In this document: positions 8,797 through 16,296 of the stretch, piece after piece
Position numbering within the stretch: the stretch's first letter is position 1
How the letters are laid out: every line of letters begins with the position of its first letter
Origin: Spirochaetaceae bacterium UBA4077
GTDB lineage: Bacteria > Spirochaetota > Spirochaetia > Treponematales > Rectinemataceae
Assembly: GCA_002383375.1 (NCBI GenBank)
Contig: DFYR01000011.1
Coordinates: forward strand, 6,718-41,134
Direction: 5' to 3'
DNA length: 34,417 bases
Position numbers and translations under genes: made by a program
The notes under the pieces: generated by a model
The model's database searches: none
What the model was told of the DNA's origin: nothing
Seen by the model: only the letters and a program-made list of their open reading frames with translations

Positions 8797-9803
8797 TCTA
8801 AGTTCTGTTTGGTTTTGAAGGAAGCCCGGCCGAGCCTGTCGTTGATAGCTCTGCCCAAGCCCTTGTCGGGAACCCGTTCGGCGTAGATTGTCTGTAAGCC
8901 TTCAACATCCAATTCGTTTAGAAGCGCGAAGAGCCGCGAGGCTGCCTGACGCATATCGCCCTTGTCCGAGAGGACAGCAACCCTTCCGAATGATTCGATG
9001 CCCTGCATCTGGTCCCTGGCCTCAGCATCGAAAAGGATGAGCGCCGCTGCAGAAGGATTCGGTATCGTACCGAGGACCGAACGAAGCGTTTTTCTTTCCA
9101 TAAGATAGAGCTTTGCGTGGGGAGCATAGTGGCTGGGCAGCTGCCCCGGGCTTAGCGGTCTTCCCTCTTGGCTGACGGAAAGCAACACGTCTCCGATAAG
9201 TTCCTGGATACGCTCCAATGGCATACCGCCGGGACGCAGGAGGCAGGGTGTTGGTCCAGTCATGTCGAGGACGCTGGATTCAACTCCCACGTCGCAGGGT
9301 CCCCCATCGACAATAAAATCAACCCTGTCGCCAAGGCTTCGAACCACATGAGCTGCGGTGGTGGGCGATACATAGCCGAAGGGATTCGCGCTGGGTGCCG
9401 CAACGACGGTGCCGGAATACTCGATTATCCTTCGCGCCAGAACGTGGGAAGGAAATCGAACCGCTACAGTGTCGAGGCCGGAGGTAATAATTCCAGGAAC
9501 CTCTGGACGCTTAGGCAGCACAAGCGTGAGCGGACCCGGCCAAAGCTTTTCCGCCAACAGGCTGGCCTTTGGAGAAAACTCCGAAACTAGGCGATCGATT
9601 TGGTCCAGCGTGGCTATATGCACTATGAGAGGATCGAAGCTGGGACGACGTTTTGCCTCAAAAACCCGGGCTACAACCTCCGGGTTGAAGGCATCCGCAC
9701 CGAGTCCGTAGACGGTTTCGGTGGGGATCACGACGAGTTTGCCCGCCGCTATAGCCTGGCCGGCCACTATGAGGCTTTCGTCGCTCGAATCCAGTAATTC
9801 CAT
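8793..9803 (-). CDS. tsaC: L-threonylcarbamoyladenylate synthase (Sua5/YwlC/TsaC)
   Basis: Makes threonylcarbamoyl-AMP from threonine, bicarbonate and ATP, the first step of the universal t6A37 tRNA modification, in the cytosol. The YrdC/Sua5 core is clear: VIPTETVYGLGADA, EAKRRPSFDPLIVHI (KR/P substrate-binding region), LWPGPLTLVLP, TVAVRFPSH, VAAPSANPFGYVSPTTAAHV, and VESSVLDM. After about residue 200 comes SPGQLPSHYAPHAKLYL and the C-terminal Sua5 domain, so this is the long Sua5/YwlC form, 336 residues from ATG 9803. The frame can be extended to a GTG at 9878 that would overlap the previous gene, but a promoter lies at 9811-9839 and homologues normally begin close to the first beta strand, so 9803 is preferred. 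Confidence 0.9.
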   Translation of the reverse strand: MELLDSSDESLIVAGQAIAAGKLVVIPTETVYGLGADAFNPEVVARVFEAKRRPSFDPLIVHIATLDQIDRLVSEFSPKASLLAEKLWPGPLTLVLPKRPEVPGIITSGLDTVAVRFPSHVLARRIIEYSGTVVAAPSANPFGYVSPTTAAHVVRSLGDRVDFIVDGGPCDVGVESSVLDMTGPTPCLLRPGGMPLERIQELIGDVLLSVSQEGRPLSPGQLPSHYAPHAKLYLMERKTLRSVLGTIPNPSAAALILFDAEARDQMQGIESFGRVAVLSDKGDMRQAASRLFALLNELDVEGLQTIYAERVPDKGLGRAINDRLGRASFKTKQNLD

Positions 9804-9810
9804 CGGGCAG

Positions 9811-9839
9811 ATGGTAGCGATTACCGAGGATGATGACAA
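9811..9839 (-). promoter_or_regulatory. Sigma70-like promoter for tsaC, predicted leaderless
   Basis: On the minus strand: TTGTCA (9839-9834), a 17-base spacer, TACCAT (9816-9811), then 7 bases to the ATG at 9803. No Shine-Dalgarno sequence precedes the ATG. The arrangement matches those at 399-434 and 8768-8796. Confidence 0.45.
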
Positions 9840-9856
9840 TACCGGCGGGCTGACGA

Positions 9857-10567
9857 TTAGCGCTGGAGGATGCTCCACTCGGCCAAGTCCGAGGCTTTTG
9901 CGAGGTAGCTCGCAAGCTGTTCACAGGCGGCTTCGAGGTCGTGGCCTTCCGGTCCGACGGGCGCGTAGATGAAGGCTAAGGCTCGGGTAGCCCCGGGGAA
10001 GAGTTTCGTAGCCATGGAGTCCCGTACCGGATTGGCCGTTGGCAGCCATCTCTCCCCACTTTTTCTGCATACGCAGAGCAGATCTTTCAGGTTGATGCTC
10101 TGTCCACCCTGGTTGAAGACATAGCTTTCGCCCTCCAAGCCGCGGCGTATCAGGAGTTCTTCTCCCGCCTTATCCAGGTCTATTATGCTGATGGGATAGG
10201 CAGAGACCAGGCTCACGACGTTTATGGAATCCACGAAATAATTGACATGCGGAAAATCATCCTCCAGCAAGGCTTGCAGGAGGTACTCGCTGGAAGGTTT
10301 TGCCCTGCCCGCCGGCTTGTAGTTGCCGTAGCGCAGCAAGGATCGAAGCGCGGCCTTCCGATTGGGCGAGACTAAAAACTCGCCCTTGTCCCTTGCTTCC
10401 TTAAGCGCCGTTTCGAAAGGGCTGGCAGCGACGGTCAGGGCGGTTCCAGGCCTTGCGCCCAGACCGATCCCGCCTTCGTTCTCCCATTTTAAGCCATTCG
10501 CCTGAACGAGTCCCAAGCGGAGTGTTTCCAGGCTAAAGCCCTGGGCGATGTGTATGTTGAGCTTCAA
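9857..10567 (-). CDS. B3/B4 tRNA-binding domain protein (PheRS beta-like)
   Basis: A 236-residue soluble protein resembling the free-standing B3/B4 domain family, which corresponds to the editing/tRNA-binding B3-B4 module of phenylalanyl-tRNA synthetase beta subunits. Characteristic parts are RKAALRSLLRYGNYKPAGR near residues 68-86, FPHVNYFVDSINVVSLVSAYP (about 107-127), and the C-terminal stretch TKLFPGATRALAFIYAP. Free-standing members are thought to act on or bind aminoacyl-tRNA or amino acids, but their substrates are poorly defined. The start is a TTG at 10567 preceded by AGGAGG at a good spacing. It is divergent from nqrB and followed on the same strand by tsaC, so two neighbouring genes concern tRNA. 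Confidence 0.8.
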   Translation of the reverse strand: MKLNIHIAQGFSLETLRLGLVQANGLKWENEGGIGLGARPGTALTVAASPFETALKEARDKGEFLVSPNRKAALRSLLRYGNYKPAGRAKPSSEYLLQALLEDDFPHVNYFVDSINVVSLVSAYPISIIDLDKAGEELLIRRGLEGESYVFNQGGQSINLKDLLCVCRKSGERWLPTANPVRDSMATKLFPGATRALAFIYAPVGPEGHDLEAACEQLASYLAKASDLAEWSILQR

Positions 10568-10650
10568 AATATGCCTCCTAGCGATAGCCTTTTATGTCTT
10601 TGCAAATATCCAGCATATATACTACTCTATCGGACAGGAGGAACTCCACC

Positions 10651-11574
10651 GTGCTCAAATTCCTAAAACAGCCGATGATGAGAAGAGTCCTCTACTCCCT
10701 CATCCCTCTCTATCTATATGGGCTGTGGATGTATGGTTATAAGCTGCTGCTTATCGCCGCCGTCACCTTTGTTTGCGGGATAGGCACCGAGTGGCTCTTC
10801 GAACGCAAAAAATCGGGCAAGGTGAGCGAGGCAGTCCTCGTCACCTGCGCTCTCTACGCCCTCGCATTTCCTCCCAAAACACCCTTATGGATAATCGCCG
10901 TAGGTATTATCTTCGCGGTTAGCCTAGGCAAGGGGGTATACGGAGGCTTCGGCCGCAACATCTTTAATCCCGCGATCACCGGCAGGACCTTCGTGTATAT
11001 TTCCTTCGCGGTAGTGCTTTTGGTCTCATACACGAGCTTCGGAGCGTTCGGCGCCAATGTAGCGGACGTGGTCGCGTCGGCCACTCCCCTAGGCCTCATG
11101 CGCGTTGGCCAGAAAGTAGAGATCGGTTCTTTGCTCTTCGGCCTCCACTCCGGTGCGATCGGTGAAGGCATGGTGCTCCTCGTGGCCGCGGCGGCGATCT
11201 ACCTCATCGCCACTAAAACCGCCAGCTGGCGCATCATCCTCTCATCCGTAGCCGCCGCCGCGGCCCTCAACGCGGCCCTTTACTTTGGCGGCGTCTCCAA
11301 AGCCCTGCCCATGGAGAGCCTCCTGGCGGGCTCCTTCCTCTTCGTCACCGTATTCATGGCCACCGATCCGGTCTCGGCACCCAAGCGACCGGCCTCCCAT
11401 TACGTCTACGGGGCCCTCATCGGCGCCACCGTGGTGATCATCCGGACCTTCTCGGCCTTTCCTGAAGGCACCAGCTTCGCCATCCTCTTCGGCAACACCT
11501 TCGCCACCCTCATCGACATGGGCGTCGACGGCATGAAGAAACCCGCGGCGTCGGCGAAGGGAGGCGCGAAATGA
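10651..11574 (+). CDS. nqrB: Na+-translocating NADH:quinone oxidoreductase subunit B (NqrB/RnfD family)
   Basis: A membrane subunit carrying covalent FMN. The GTG at 10651 is chosen because GGAGG lies just before it; that gives 307 residues, shorter than the roughly 410 of Vibrio NqrB and nearer RnfD. Conserved features are GGFGRNIFNPAITGRTF (about residues 90-106) and ASATPLG, in which T145 is at the position of the threonine that carries FMN in NqrB/RnfD. About nine to ten hydrophobic segments are visible. The stop overlaps the start of nqrC (ATGA). The downstream subunits are Nqr-type rather than Rnf-type, so I name it nqrB, but the short length is unusual. No nqrA or rnfC precedes it; the upstream gene is divergent. 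Confidence 0.88.
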   Translation: MLKFLKQPMMRRVLYSLIPLYLYGLWMYGYKLLLIAAVTFVCGIGTEWLFERKKSGKVSEAVLVTCALYALAFPPKTPLWIIAVGIIFAVSLGKGVYGGFGRNIFNPAITGRTFVYISFAVVLLVSYTSFGAFGANVADVVASATPLGLMRVGQKVEIGSLLFGLHSGAIGEGMVLLVAAAAIYLIATKTASWRIILSSVAAAAALNAALYFGGVSKALPMESLLAGSFLFVTVFMATDPVSAPKRPASHYVYGALIGATVVIIRTFSAFPEGTSFAILFGNTFATLIDMGVDGMKKPAASAKGGAK

Positions 11575-12200
11575 AGCTGAAAAAAGAATCGATCGGCTAT
11601 GTCGTCGTTTTCACCTTTGTAGCCTGCGCCGCCTTCGTCGTTCTTCTCGCCACGGCGAACGAGGCTACCAAAAACCAGGTTAAGGCCAACCAAAGCTACG
11701 CCTCCCATTACGCCGTCCTCAAGGCCTTCGGCCTTGCCGATATCGCGACCTCCAAGGCCGATGTCGAACCGAAATACACCAGTCTCGTGAAGGAGCTTCC
11801 CGATCCCGCTCCAGGCATGGCCGCCTACTCGACGGTTATCGACGGAGCGCCCTTCGTGGCGGTGAAGATCACGAACGCGGGGCTCTGGGGTCCGATTACC
11901 GCTATTCTCGCCGCCGATCCCAAGGCCGAACGCGTGAGGGGCCTGGAAATCCTCGACCAGCAAGAGACGCCGGGCTTGGGCGGCCGCATTGGCGAGCCCT
12001 GGTTCAGCGCCCAGTTCTCCGGCGAGAAAGTCGGCACTGACGGGAAAATCGCCGTGGTTCAGGGATCGGGCAAGGGCGATCCCGACAAGGAGAATTCCAG
12101 CGTCGACGCCGTCACCGGGGCAAGCCGTACCTCGGACTTCGTACGAAATCTCGTCGCCAACGCTCTCGCGACCATTCAGAGGATTGGAGGCAGCCTATGA
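11571..12200 (+). CDS. nqrC: Na+-NQR subunit C (NqrC/RnfG family), FMN-binding
   Basis: A 209-residue protein with one N-terminal membrane anchor (about residues 9-29) and a periplasmic FMN-binding domain. The domain has GLWGPITAILA (about 104-114), ILDQQETPGLGGRI (about 126-139) and the flavinylation motif DAVTGASRTS. In Vibrio NqrC the last residue of SGAT carries FMN through a phosphoester; here that position is S185 (TGAS), so Ser replaces the usual Thr. The ApbE-type transferase needed for attachment is not in this window. It is shorter than Vibrio NqrC (about 257). It overlaps both neighbours by ATGA junctions, so translation is probably coupled. Confidence 0.9.
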   Translation: MKLKKESIGYVVVFTFVACAAFVVLLATANEATKNQVKANQSYASHYAVLKAFGLADIATSKADVEPKYTSLVKELPDPAPGMAAYSTVIDGAPFVAVKITNAGLWGPITAILAADPKAERVRGLEILDQQETPGLGGRIGEPWFSAQFSGEKVGTDGKIAVVQGSGKGDPDKENSSVDAVTGASRTSDFVRNLVANALATIQRIGGSL

Positions 12201-12823
12201 GCGCCATGAGTCCAGCGAAAAAAGTGTTCAAGGACGGACTCTGGACAAATACTCCCATATTCGTGCAGGTACTGGGTATCTGCTCGACTCTCGCCGTCAC
12301 CAACAATCTTCGTAACACTCTGATCATGGTTCTAGGCGTCACCTTCGCCACGGCCATGGGCAATCTGACCCTGTCGTTGATAAAGGATTTCATGCCCCGC
12401 AAGGTGCGCATGATCATCACGGTTCTCATACATTCCTTCTACGTCATCATCATTGACATCCTTTTGAGGGCATACGCCCCCGCCATCTCCAAGCAGCTGG
12501 GACCGTACGTCGGCTTGATCATTACTAACTGCATTCTGATGGGACGCGCCGAGGCCTTCGCCATGAGCAACAAGCCCTGGCTTTCCTTTTTGGACGGACT
12601 GGCCAATGGCCTTGGCTACGGCTGGGTGCTCGTAAGCCTAGCCCTCATCAGGGAATTCTTTGGTTTTGGTTCGGTGCTGGGATTCAAGGTCGTGGGGGAA
12701 AACTTCACCCCCTGGACTATCATGGTGATGGCGCCCTCGGCTTTCTTCCTCGTAGCCCTGGCTCTATGGGCGGTCAATACCTATAAGGCCAAGGCCGAAG
12801 CGGCAAAGAAAGGAGCGAAGTAA
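12197..12823 (+). CDS. nqrD: Na+-NQR subunit D (NqrD/RnfE family)
   Basis: A 208-residue integral membrane subunit with about six transmembrane helices. C29 in GICSTLAVTN and C112 in ITNCILMGRAEAFAMSNKP sit at the positions that, with two cysteines of NqrE, hold the intramembrane [2Fe-2S] cluster. MGRAEAFAM and the LDGLANGLGYGW stretch are typical of NqrD rather than RnfE. In the complex NqrD/E form the inverted-repeat core through which electrons cross the membrane. The start codon overlaps the nqrC stop. Confidence 0.92.
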   Translation: MSAMSPAKKVFKDGLWTNTPIFVQVLGICSTLAVTNNLRNTLIMVLGVTFATAMGNLTLSLIKDFMPRKVRMIITVLIHSFYVIIIDILLRAYAPAISKQLGPYVGLIITNCILMGRAEAFAMSNKPWLSFLDGLANGLGYGWVLVSLALIREFFGFGSVLGFKVVGENFTPWTIMVMAPSAFFLVALALWAVNTYKAKAEAAKKGAK

Positions 12824-12824
12824 T

Positions 12825-13424
12825 ATGAACGCGCCAAGTGTAGGTCTTCTTCCTCTTTTCCTGGCAAGCATCCTGACGAGCAATATCCTCCTGGCGAACT
12901 TCCTGGGAACCTGTTCTTTCATCTCTATTTCCAAGGACTTCAAGAGTTCGATGGGCTTGGGCATTGCGGTCACCATGGTGATTGGCCTCTGCTCGGCCAT
13001 CTGCTGGGCTGTGCTCAATTATCTGATCAAACCGCTGGGAATAGAGTATCTTTCCTTCATCATTTTCATCATCGTGATAGCCGGCGTCGTGCAGATGCTA
13101 GAGATGATAATCGACCGTTTTTCGCCTTCGCTCTATATGGCCTTGGGCATTTTTCTCCCCTTGATCACCGTCAACTGCGCCGTCCTGGGCGTCATCCTCT
13201 TCATGCAGATTCGCAGCTACAACTTCCTGCAAGCCGTGGTCTTTGGCTTCGGCTCGGGCGCAGGATGGTGGCTTGCCATCATGCTCCTGGCATCCATCCG
13301 CACGAAGCTGGACAAGAACACGGCCATTCCCGCGGGCTTGAAGGGAACCGGCATCACCTTGGTCACCATCGGCTTCATGGCCATGGCGTTTATCGGCTTT
13401 TCCGGCATGATCGCCGTTCAGTGA
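12825..13424 (+). CDS. nqrE: Na+-NQR subunit E (NqrE/RnfA family)
   Basis: A 199-residue membrane subunit homologous to, and inverted relative to, NqrD. C30 in FLGTCSFISISKD and C118 in LPLITVNCAVLG are the two further ligands of the intramembrane [2Fe-2S] cluster. The C-terminal GSGAGWWLAIMLLASIRTKLD is close to the NqrE signature GxGxGWxLAI..LA.IREK, supporting Nqr over Rnf. The ATG is 1 base after the nqrD stop with GGAG ahead of it inside nqrD. Confidence 0.92.
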   Translation: MNAPSVGLLPLFLASILTSNILLANFLGTCSFISISKDFKSSMGLGIAVTMVIGLCSAICWAVLNYLIKPLGIEYLSFIIFIIVIAGVVQMLEMIIDRFSPSLYMALGIFLPLITVNCAVLGVILFMQIRSYNFLQAVVFGFGSGAGWWLAIMLLASIRTKLDKNTAIPAGLKGTGITLVTIGFMAMAFIGFSGMIAVQ

Positions 13425-13431
13425 GGGGGGA

Positions 13432-14556
13432 ATGATGAGCCCAATTCTTGTCGGTCCTCTCGCCGTAGCCGGCGTTTCGACTGTTCTCGCTTTCATCATC
13501 GCGATTCTGGATAAATTCCTCAACAACTACGGCCAGCTGGACATTACGATCAACGGCAAGAAAACGCTGAACGTGAAGGGCGGCTCCCCTTTGCTAAGCA
13601 CTCTGGCCGCCGAAGGCATCTTCGTACCCTCCGCTTGCGGAGGAAGGGGTTCTTGCGGCGCCTGCAAATGCAAGGTGCTCACCGATGTGGGTCCCCACCT
13701 TCCCACGGAAATGCCCTACATGACACCCAAGGAAATCGAGGACAAAATTCGCCTGGCATGCCAGGTGAAGGTACGCAAGAACCTCGAAATCGAGTTACCC
13801 GAGGAATTATTTTCTATCAAGAAGTTCAAGGCCAAGGTCGAAAGCCTTAAGGATCTCACCTACGACATCAAGGAACTCTACCTCGCCCTGGAGGATAAGC
13901 AGGAGATCGAATTCCAGGCCGGCCAGTACGTACAGTTGGTGGTGCCACCCTACGGCGACATCGTCGAAAGCACCCAGCGGGCTTACTCCATGTCCTCCCG
14001 CCCCAGCGACAAAAAACACGTAGAGCTTTTAATCCGCCTGGTGCCAGGGGGCATCGCCACCACCTGGGTGCACAAACATCTCAAACAGGGCGATACGGTG
14101 GAAGTGGTGGGTCCCTTCGGCGAGTTCCGCATCCACAACACTCAAGCTACCATGATCTGCGTGGCCGGCGGCTCGGGCATGGCTCCGTTCAAGAGCATGC
14201 TTAATCACATGCATGAAACAGGCGCCTTCCCTGAAAAAGAAATATGGTACTTCTTCGGCGCCAGAACTCAGAAAGACATGTTCTATCTCGAGGAATTGAG
14301 ACAGCTCGCCTCATCCTGGCCACGCTTCCACTTTGTCCCGGCCCTTTCCGAACAGCCGACGTCCGAAGAGGGTTGGACGGGCGAAGTGGGACTCATCACC
14401 GACGTGCTGGATCGCTATCTCCAGGGGAAGGTCGACAAGGCAAAGGGCTTCGAGGGGTACCTTTGCGGATCGCCGGGGATGATCAACGCCTGTATCAACG
14501 TCATGAAAAAGAACGCCATGACCGAGGACAAAATCTACTTCGACAAGTTCGCCTAA
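13432..14556 (+). CDS. nqrF: Na+-NQR subunit F, NADH-oxidising ferredoxin/FAD subunit
   Basis: A 374-residue electron-entry subunit. Residues 5-26 are a single membrane anchor. Residues 36-125 form a plant-type [2Fe-2S] ferredoxin domain with ligands C69, C75, C78 and C110 (ACGGRGSCGACKC and IRLACQV), almost the same numbering as in Vibrio NqrF. Residues 130-374 are a ferredoxin-NADP reductase-like module: RAYSMSSRP binds FAD, GGIATTWVH follows, AGGSGMAPFKSML is the NADH-binding loop, and YLCGSPGMI lies near the end. It takes a hydride from NADH and passes electrons to the membrane subunits. Two adjacent ATGs occur (13432 and 13435) after AGGGGGGA; either may start translation. Confidence 0.93.
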   Translation: MMSPILVGPLAVAGVSTVLAFIIAILDKFLNNYGQLDITINGKKTLNVKGGSPLLSTLAAEGIFVPSACGGRGSCGACKCKVLTDVGPHLPTEMPYMTPKEIEDKIRLACQVKVRKNLEIELPEELFSIKKFKAKVESLKDLTYDIKELYLALEDKQEIEFQAGQYVQLVVPPYGDIVESTQRAYSMSSRPSDKKHVELLIRLVPGGIATTWVHKHLKQGDTVEVVGPFGEFRIHNTQATMICVAGGSGMAPFKSMLNHMHETGAFPEKEIWYFFGARTQKDMFYLEELRQLASSWPRFHFVPALSEQPTSEEGWTGEVGLITDVLDRYLQGKVDKAKGFEGYLCGSPGMINACINVMKKNAMTEDKIYFDKFA

Positions 14557-14567
14557 GGGAGTGAGTC

Positions 14568-15041
14568 ATGAAAGTAAAACCATCGGATAAAGAAGCCTTT
14601 TCCAGGATGGGTCCGGGAATCCTCACCGCCCAGGGCTTTTTAGGGATCGATGTCAGACCGACCGAGGAGATAATCGTCGAGGACGAAGCTGCCTTCGCTC
14701 GCCTAGGCCTAGATTTCGAGCAGGTGGCAGATGAACTCGACAGGCTGGCAGAAGAGGGCGCAAAAGGATTGGGCGAGCCCATCAAGGTAGGCCATCTCCT
14801 CGTCCAGTCCGGCGACGCTCGGGGCATGCTTCCCTGCCCGTGGAACGACGGCCTTTTCCATAAAACCGCCGTGAGCATCCGCCCCGCAGATCTTCCTTTC
14901 GAAGCCTGCGTAGAAGGCGAGGACATGCTCGTGTATTCCGAACTTTCCATCCACCTTCTCAAAGCCCATCATTTCTGCCAGGGTCGTGGCTCTCCCTTCA
15001 GGCTCGAGCCCGAGCTCATCGCGGAATTTCTTGAAAAATGA
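14568..15041 (+). CDS. Hypothetical protein in the nqr operon
   Basis: A 157-residue soluble acidic protein without signal peptide or membrane segment. Features that stand out are the segment LLVQSGDARGMLPCPWNDGLFHKTAVS (about residues 78-104) with a CPW motif, and two further cysteines later (EACVEGED and HHFCQGRG). It starts 11 bases after nqrF with GGGAGTGAG ahead of the ATG, and its stop overlaps the next gene's ATG (ATGA). The tight position suggests a role linked to the NQR complex, such as assembly or cofactor insertion, but nothing in the sequence proves it. I do not recognise the family. Confidence 0.75.
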   Translation: MKVKPSDKEAFSRMGPGILTAQGFLGIDVRPTEEIIVEDEAAFARLGLDFEQVADELDRLAEEGAKGLGEPIKVGHLLVQSGDARGMLPCPWNDGLFHKTAVSIRPADLPFEACVEGEDMLVYSELSIHLLKAHHFCQGRGSPFRLEPELIAEFLEK

Positions 15042-15493
15042 AGCACACTATGACTGCGCCGCGCAACGCGATAAAAACGATTTCCCTCATCGTTTTTATC
15101 GCGTTCAGCCTCTCAAGCGCCTTCGGCGACTTTCTCTGGTTCAAGACGAGAAATCCCCAGGGCGACGTAGCGAAACTCCTGGACAGACGCCTGGACGATG
15201 AGGAAAAGGCGTTGGTTGACTTCGCGATGGCCTTCTACGCAGTAAAATACGGTTACGTGAAAGACGGAACCCCCTTGAAGGACGCTCACCGGAAGATGAG
15301 CGATGAAGAATACAAGAACGCGGTGTCCCAGGCCGCGAAATTGTGCGATAGCGATGCCGCCAAGGGCTTCTACAGGATGGGCAAGGCCGGGGAAAAGCTC
15401 CTGAAGGCTATCATCCAGACTATCGAGGACGCCGCCAAGGCTACCGGAGAATGGATCGAGAAAAAGTCGGACGAATTCGACAAAAAGAAGTAG
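15038..15493 (+). CDS. Hypothetical exported or membrane-anchored protein
   Basis: A 151-residue protein. Residues 13-30 (IKTISLIVFIAFSLSSAFG) form a signal peptide or anchor; the rest is polar, helical and Lys/Glu/Asp-rich (ALVDFAMAFYAVKYGYVKDG and a tail rich in Lys). No family is recognised. The start overlaps the preceding stop. A perfect 17-base inverted repeat lies inside codons 10-23, exactly over the signal peptide (see separate entry). The trmH-like gene begins 5 bases after the stop. Confidence 0.7.
   Translation: MKHTMTAPRNAIKTISLIVFIAFSLSSAFGDFLWFKTRNPQGDVAKLLDRRLDDEEKALVDFAMAFYAVKYGYVKDGTPLKDAHRKMSDEEYKNAVSQAAKLCDSDAAKGFYRMGKAGEKLLKAIIQTIEDAAKATGEWIEKKSDEFDKKK
15065..15105. repeat. 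Perfect 17-bp inverted repeat with 7-base loop inside a coding region
   Basis: Arms at 15065-15081 (AACGCGATAAAAACGAT) and 15089-15105 are exact reverse complements separated by TTCCCTC. It begins 24 bases after the stop of the 14568-15041 gene and lies within the signal-peptide codons of the next gene. There is no U-tract after either arm, so it is not a standard intrinsic terminator. It would form a stable mRNA hairpin, or could be a symmetrical protein-binding site. Confidence 0.9.
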
Positions 15494-15498
15494 CAGCG

Positions 15499-16296
15499 AT
15501 GGAATTCGACCCAAGGCGTCTCGCCGATCTCAAGGACAAGGATTATTCCAAGGCCGGCCTCATGGTCCTCGAAGGACGTATCGTCATCGAAAAAGCCCTG
15601 GAATGCGGCATAGAAATCCTAGGTCTTCTGCGCTCTCCCGAGAGCGGAAGCGACTGGCTCGAAGCCCGCTCAGGCAAGTTTCCTATCGTAGCCATGGACC
15701 ACGCAGAGCTTTGCGCGCTTGCGGGATTCAAGTTCCATCACGGGGCGCTGGCGCTCGCCAGGCGCCCTGCACTCAAAAAATCCTCGGAGCTGCTGCCAGC
15801 GCCCGGACAGCCGAACGAGACGGGGCTCTGGCTCTGCCTCTGGAACGTCACCGATCCATCCAACGTAGGCGCCCTCGTACGCTCGGCGGCGGGCTTAGGC
15901 GCGAAGGGCGTACTTTTGGGCGAAGGCTGCGCCGACCCCTACTACCGCAAAGCCCTGCGCGCGTCCATGGGCAACGCCTTCAGCCTCCCCCTCCTTGCCT
16001 GCGACGAAAAAGAACTGCGAACATTGGCCGCCCACGGCTTCGACCTGGTCGCCGCAACCCTCTCGGATAGGGCCAAGCCCCTGAGCCCCGCGGCGGCGAA
16101 CGACGCGCCCGGCGAAGACGCGTCTGCTCTCCCACTCATTCTTATCCTCGGCAACGAAGGTTTCGGTTTGCCGAAGGGAATCACCGATCTCTGCTCGAGG
16201 GAAGTCTACATACCCATGAGCGAAGGCGTTGATTCGCTCAACGTGGTCGTGGCGGGGAGCATCTGCATGTACGCTCTTATTCGTCGGTCACGATGA
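15499..16296 (+). CDS. TrmH/SpoU family RNA 2'-O-methyltransferase
   Basis: A 265-residue SPOUT methyltransferase. The N-terminal part (about 1-90) resembles the RNA 2'-O-ribose methyltransferase substrate-binding domain (KAGLMVLEGRIVIEKAL). The catalytic domain has the three SpoU motifs: NVTDPSNVGALVRSA (motif 1), LILGNEGFGLP (motif 2) and IPMSEGVDSLNVVVAGSI (motif 3), which form the trefoil-knot SAM site. It methylates a ribose in rRNA or tRNA; which one cannot be said. The frame extends upstream to an ATG at 15451, overlapping the previous gene by 43 bases; 15499 is chosen because the family normally begins near this point and it avoids the overlap. The stop overlaps the convergent cupin gene by 20 bases. 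Confidence 0.87.
   Translation: MEFDPRRLADLKDKDYSKAGLMVLEGRIVIEKALECGIEILGLLRSPESGSDWLEARSGKFPIVAMDHAELCALAGFKFHHGALALARRPALKKSSELLPAPGQPNETGLWLCLWNVTDPSNVGALVRSAAGLGAKGVLLGEGCADPYYRKALRASMGNAFSLPLLACDEKELRTLAAHGFDLVAATLSDRAKPLSPAAANDAPGEDASALPLILILGNEGFGLPKGITDLCSREVYIPMSEGVDSLNVVVAGSICMYALIRRSR

Noticed and set aside
11406..11963. Minus-strand open frame of 185 residues
   Set aside because: Antisense across the nqrB/nqrC junction; a shadow of the strong coding bias there.
10651..14556. Rnf complex (ferredoxin:NAD oxidoreductase)
   Set aside because: The peripheral subunit is NqrF with one [2Fe-2S] and an FAD/NADH module; no RnfB or RnfC is present, and NqrD/NqrE signatures match NQR.
15065..15105. 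Intrinsic terminator of the nqr operon
   Set aside because: The hairpin is perfect but has no T-tract on either side and lies within a coding region.
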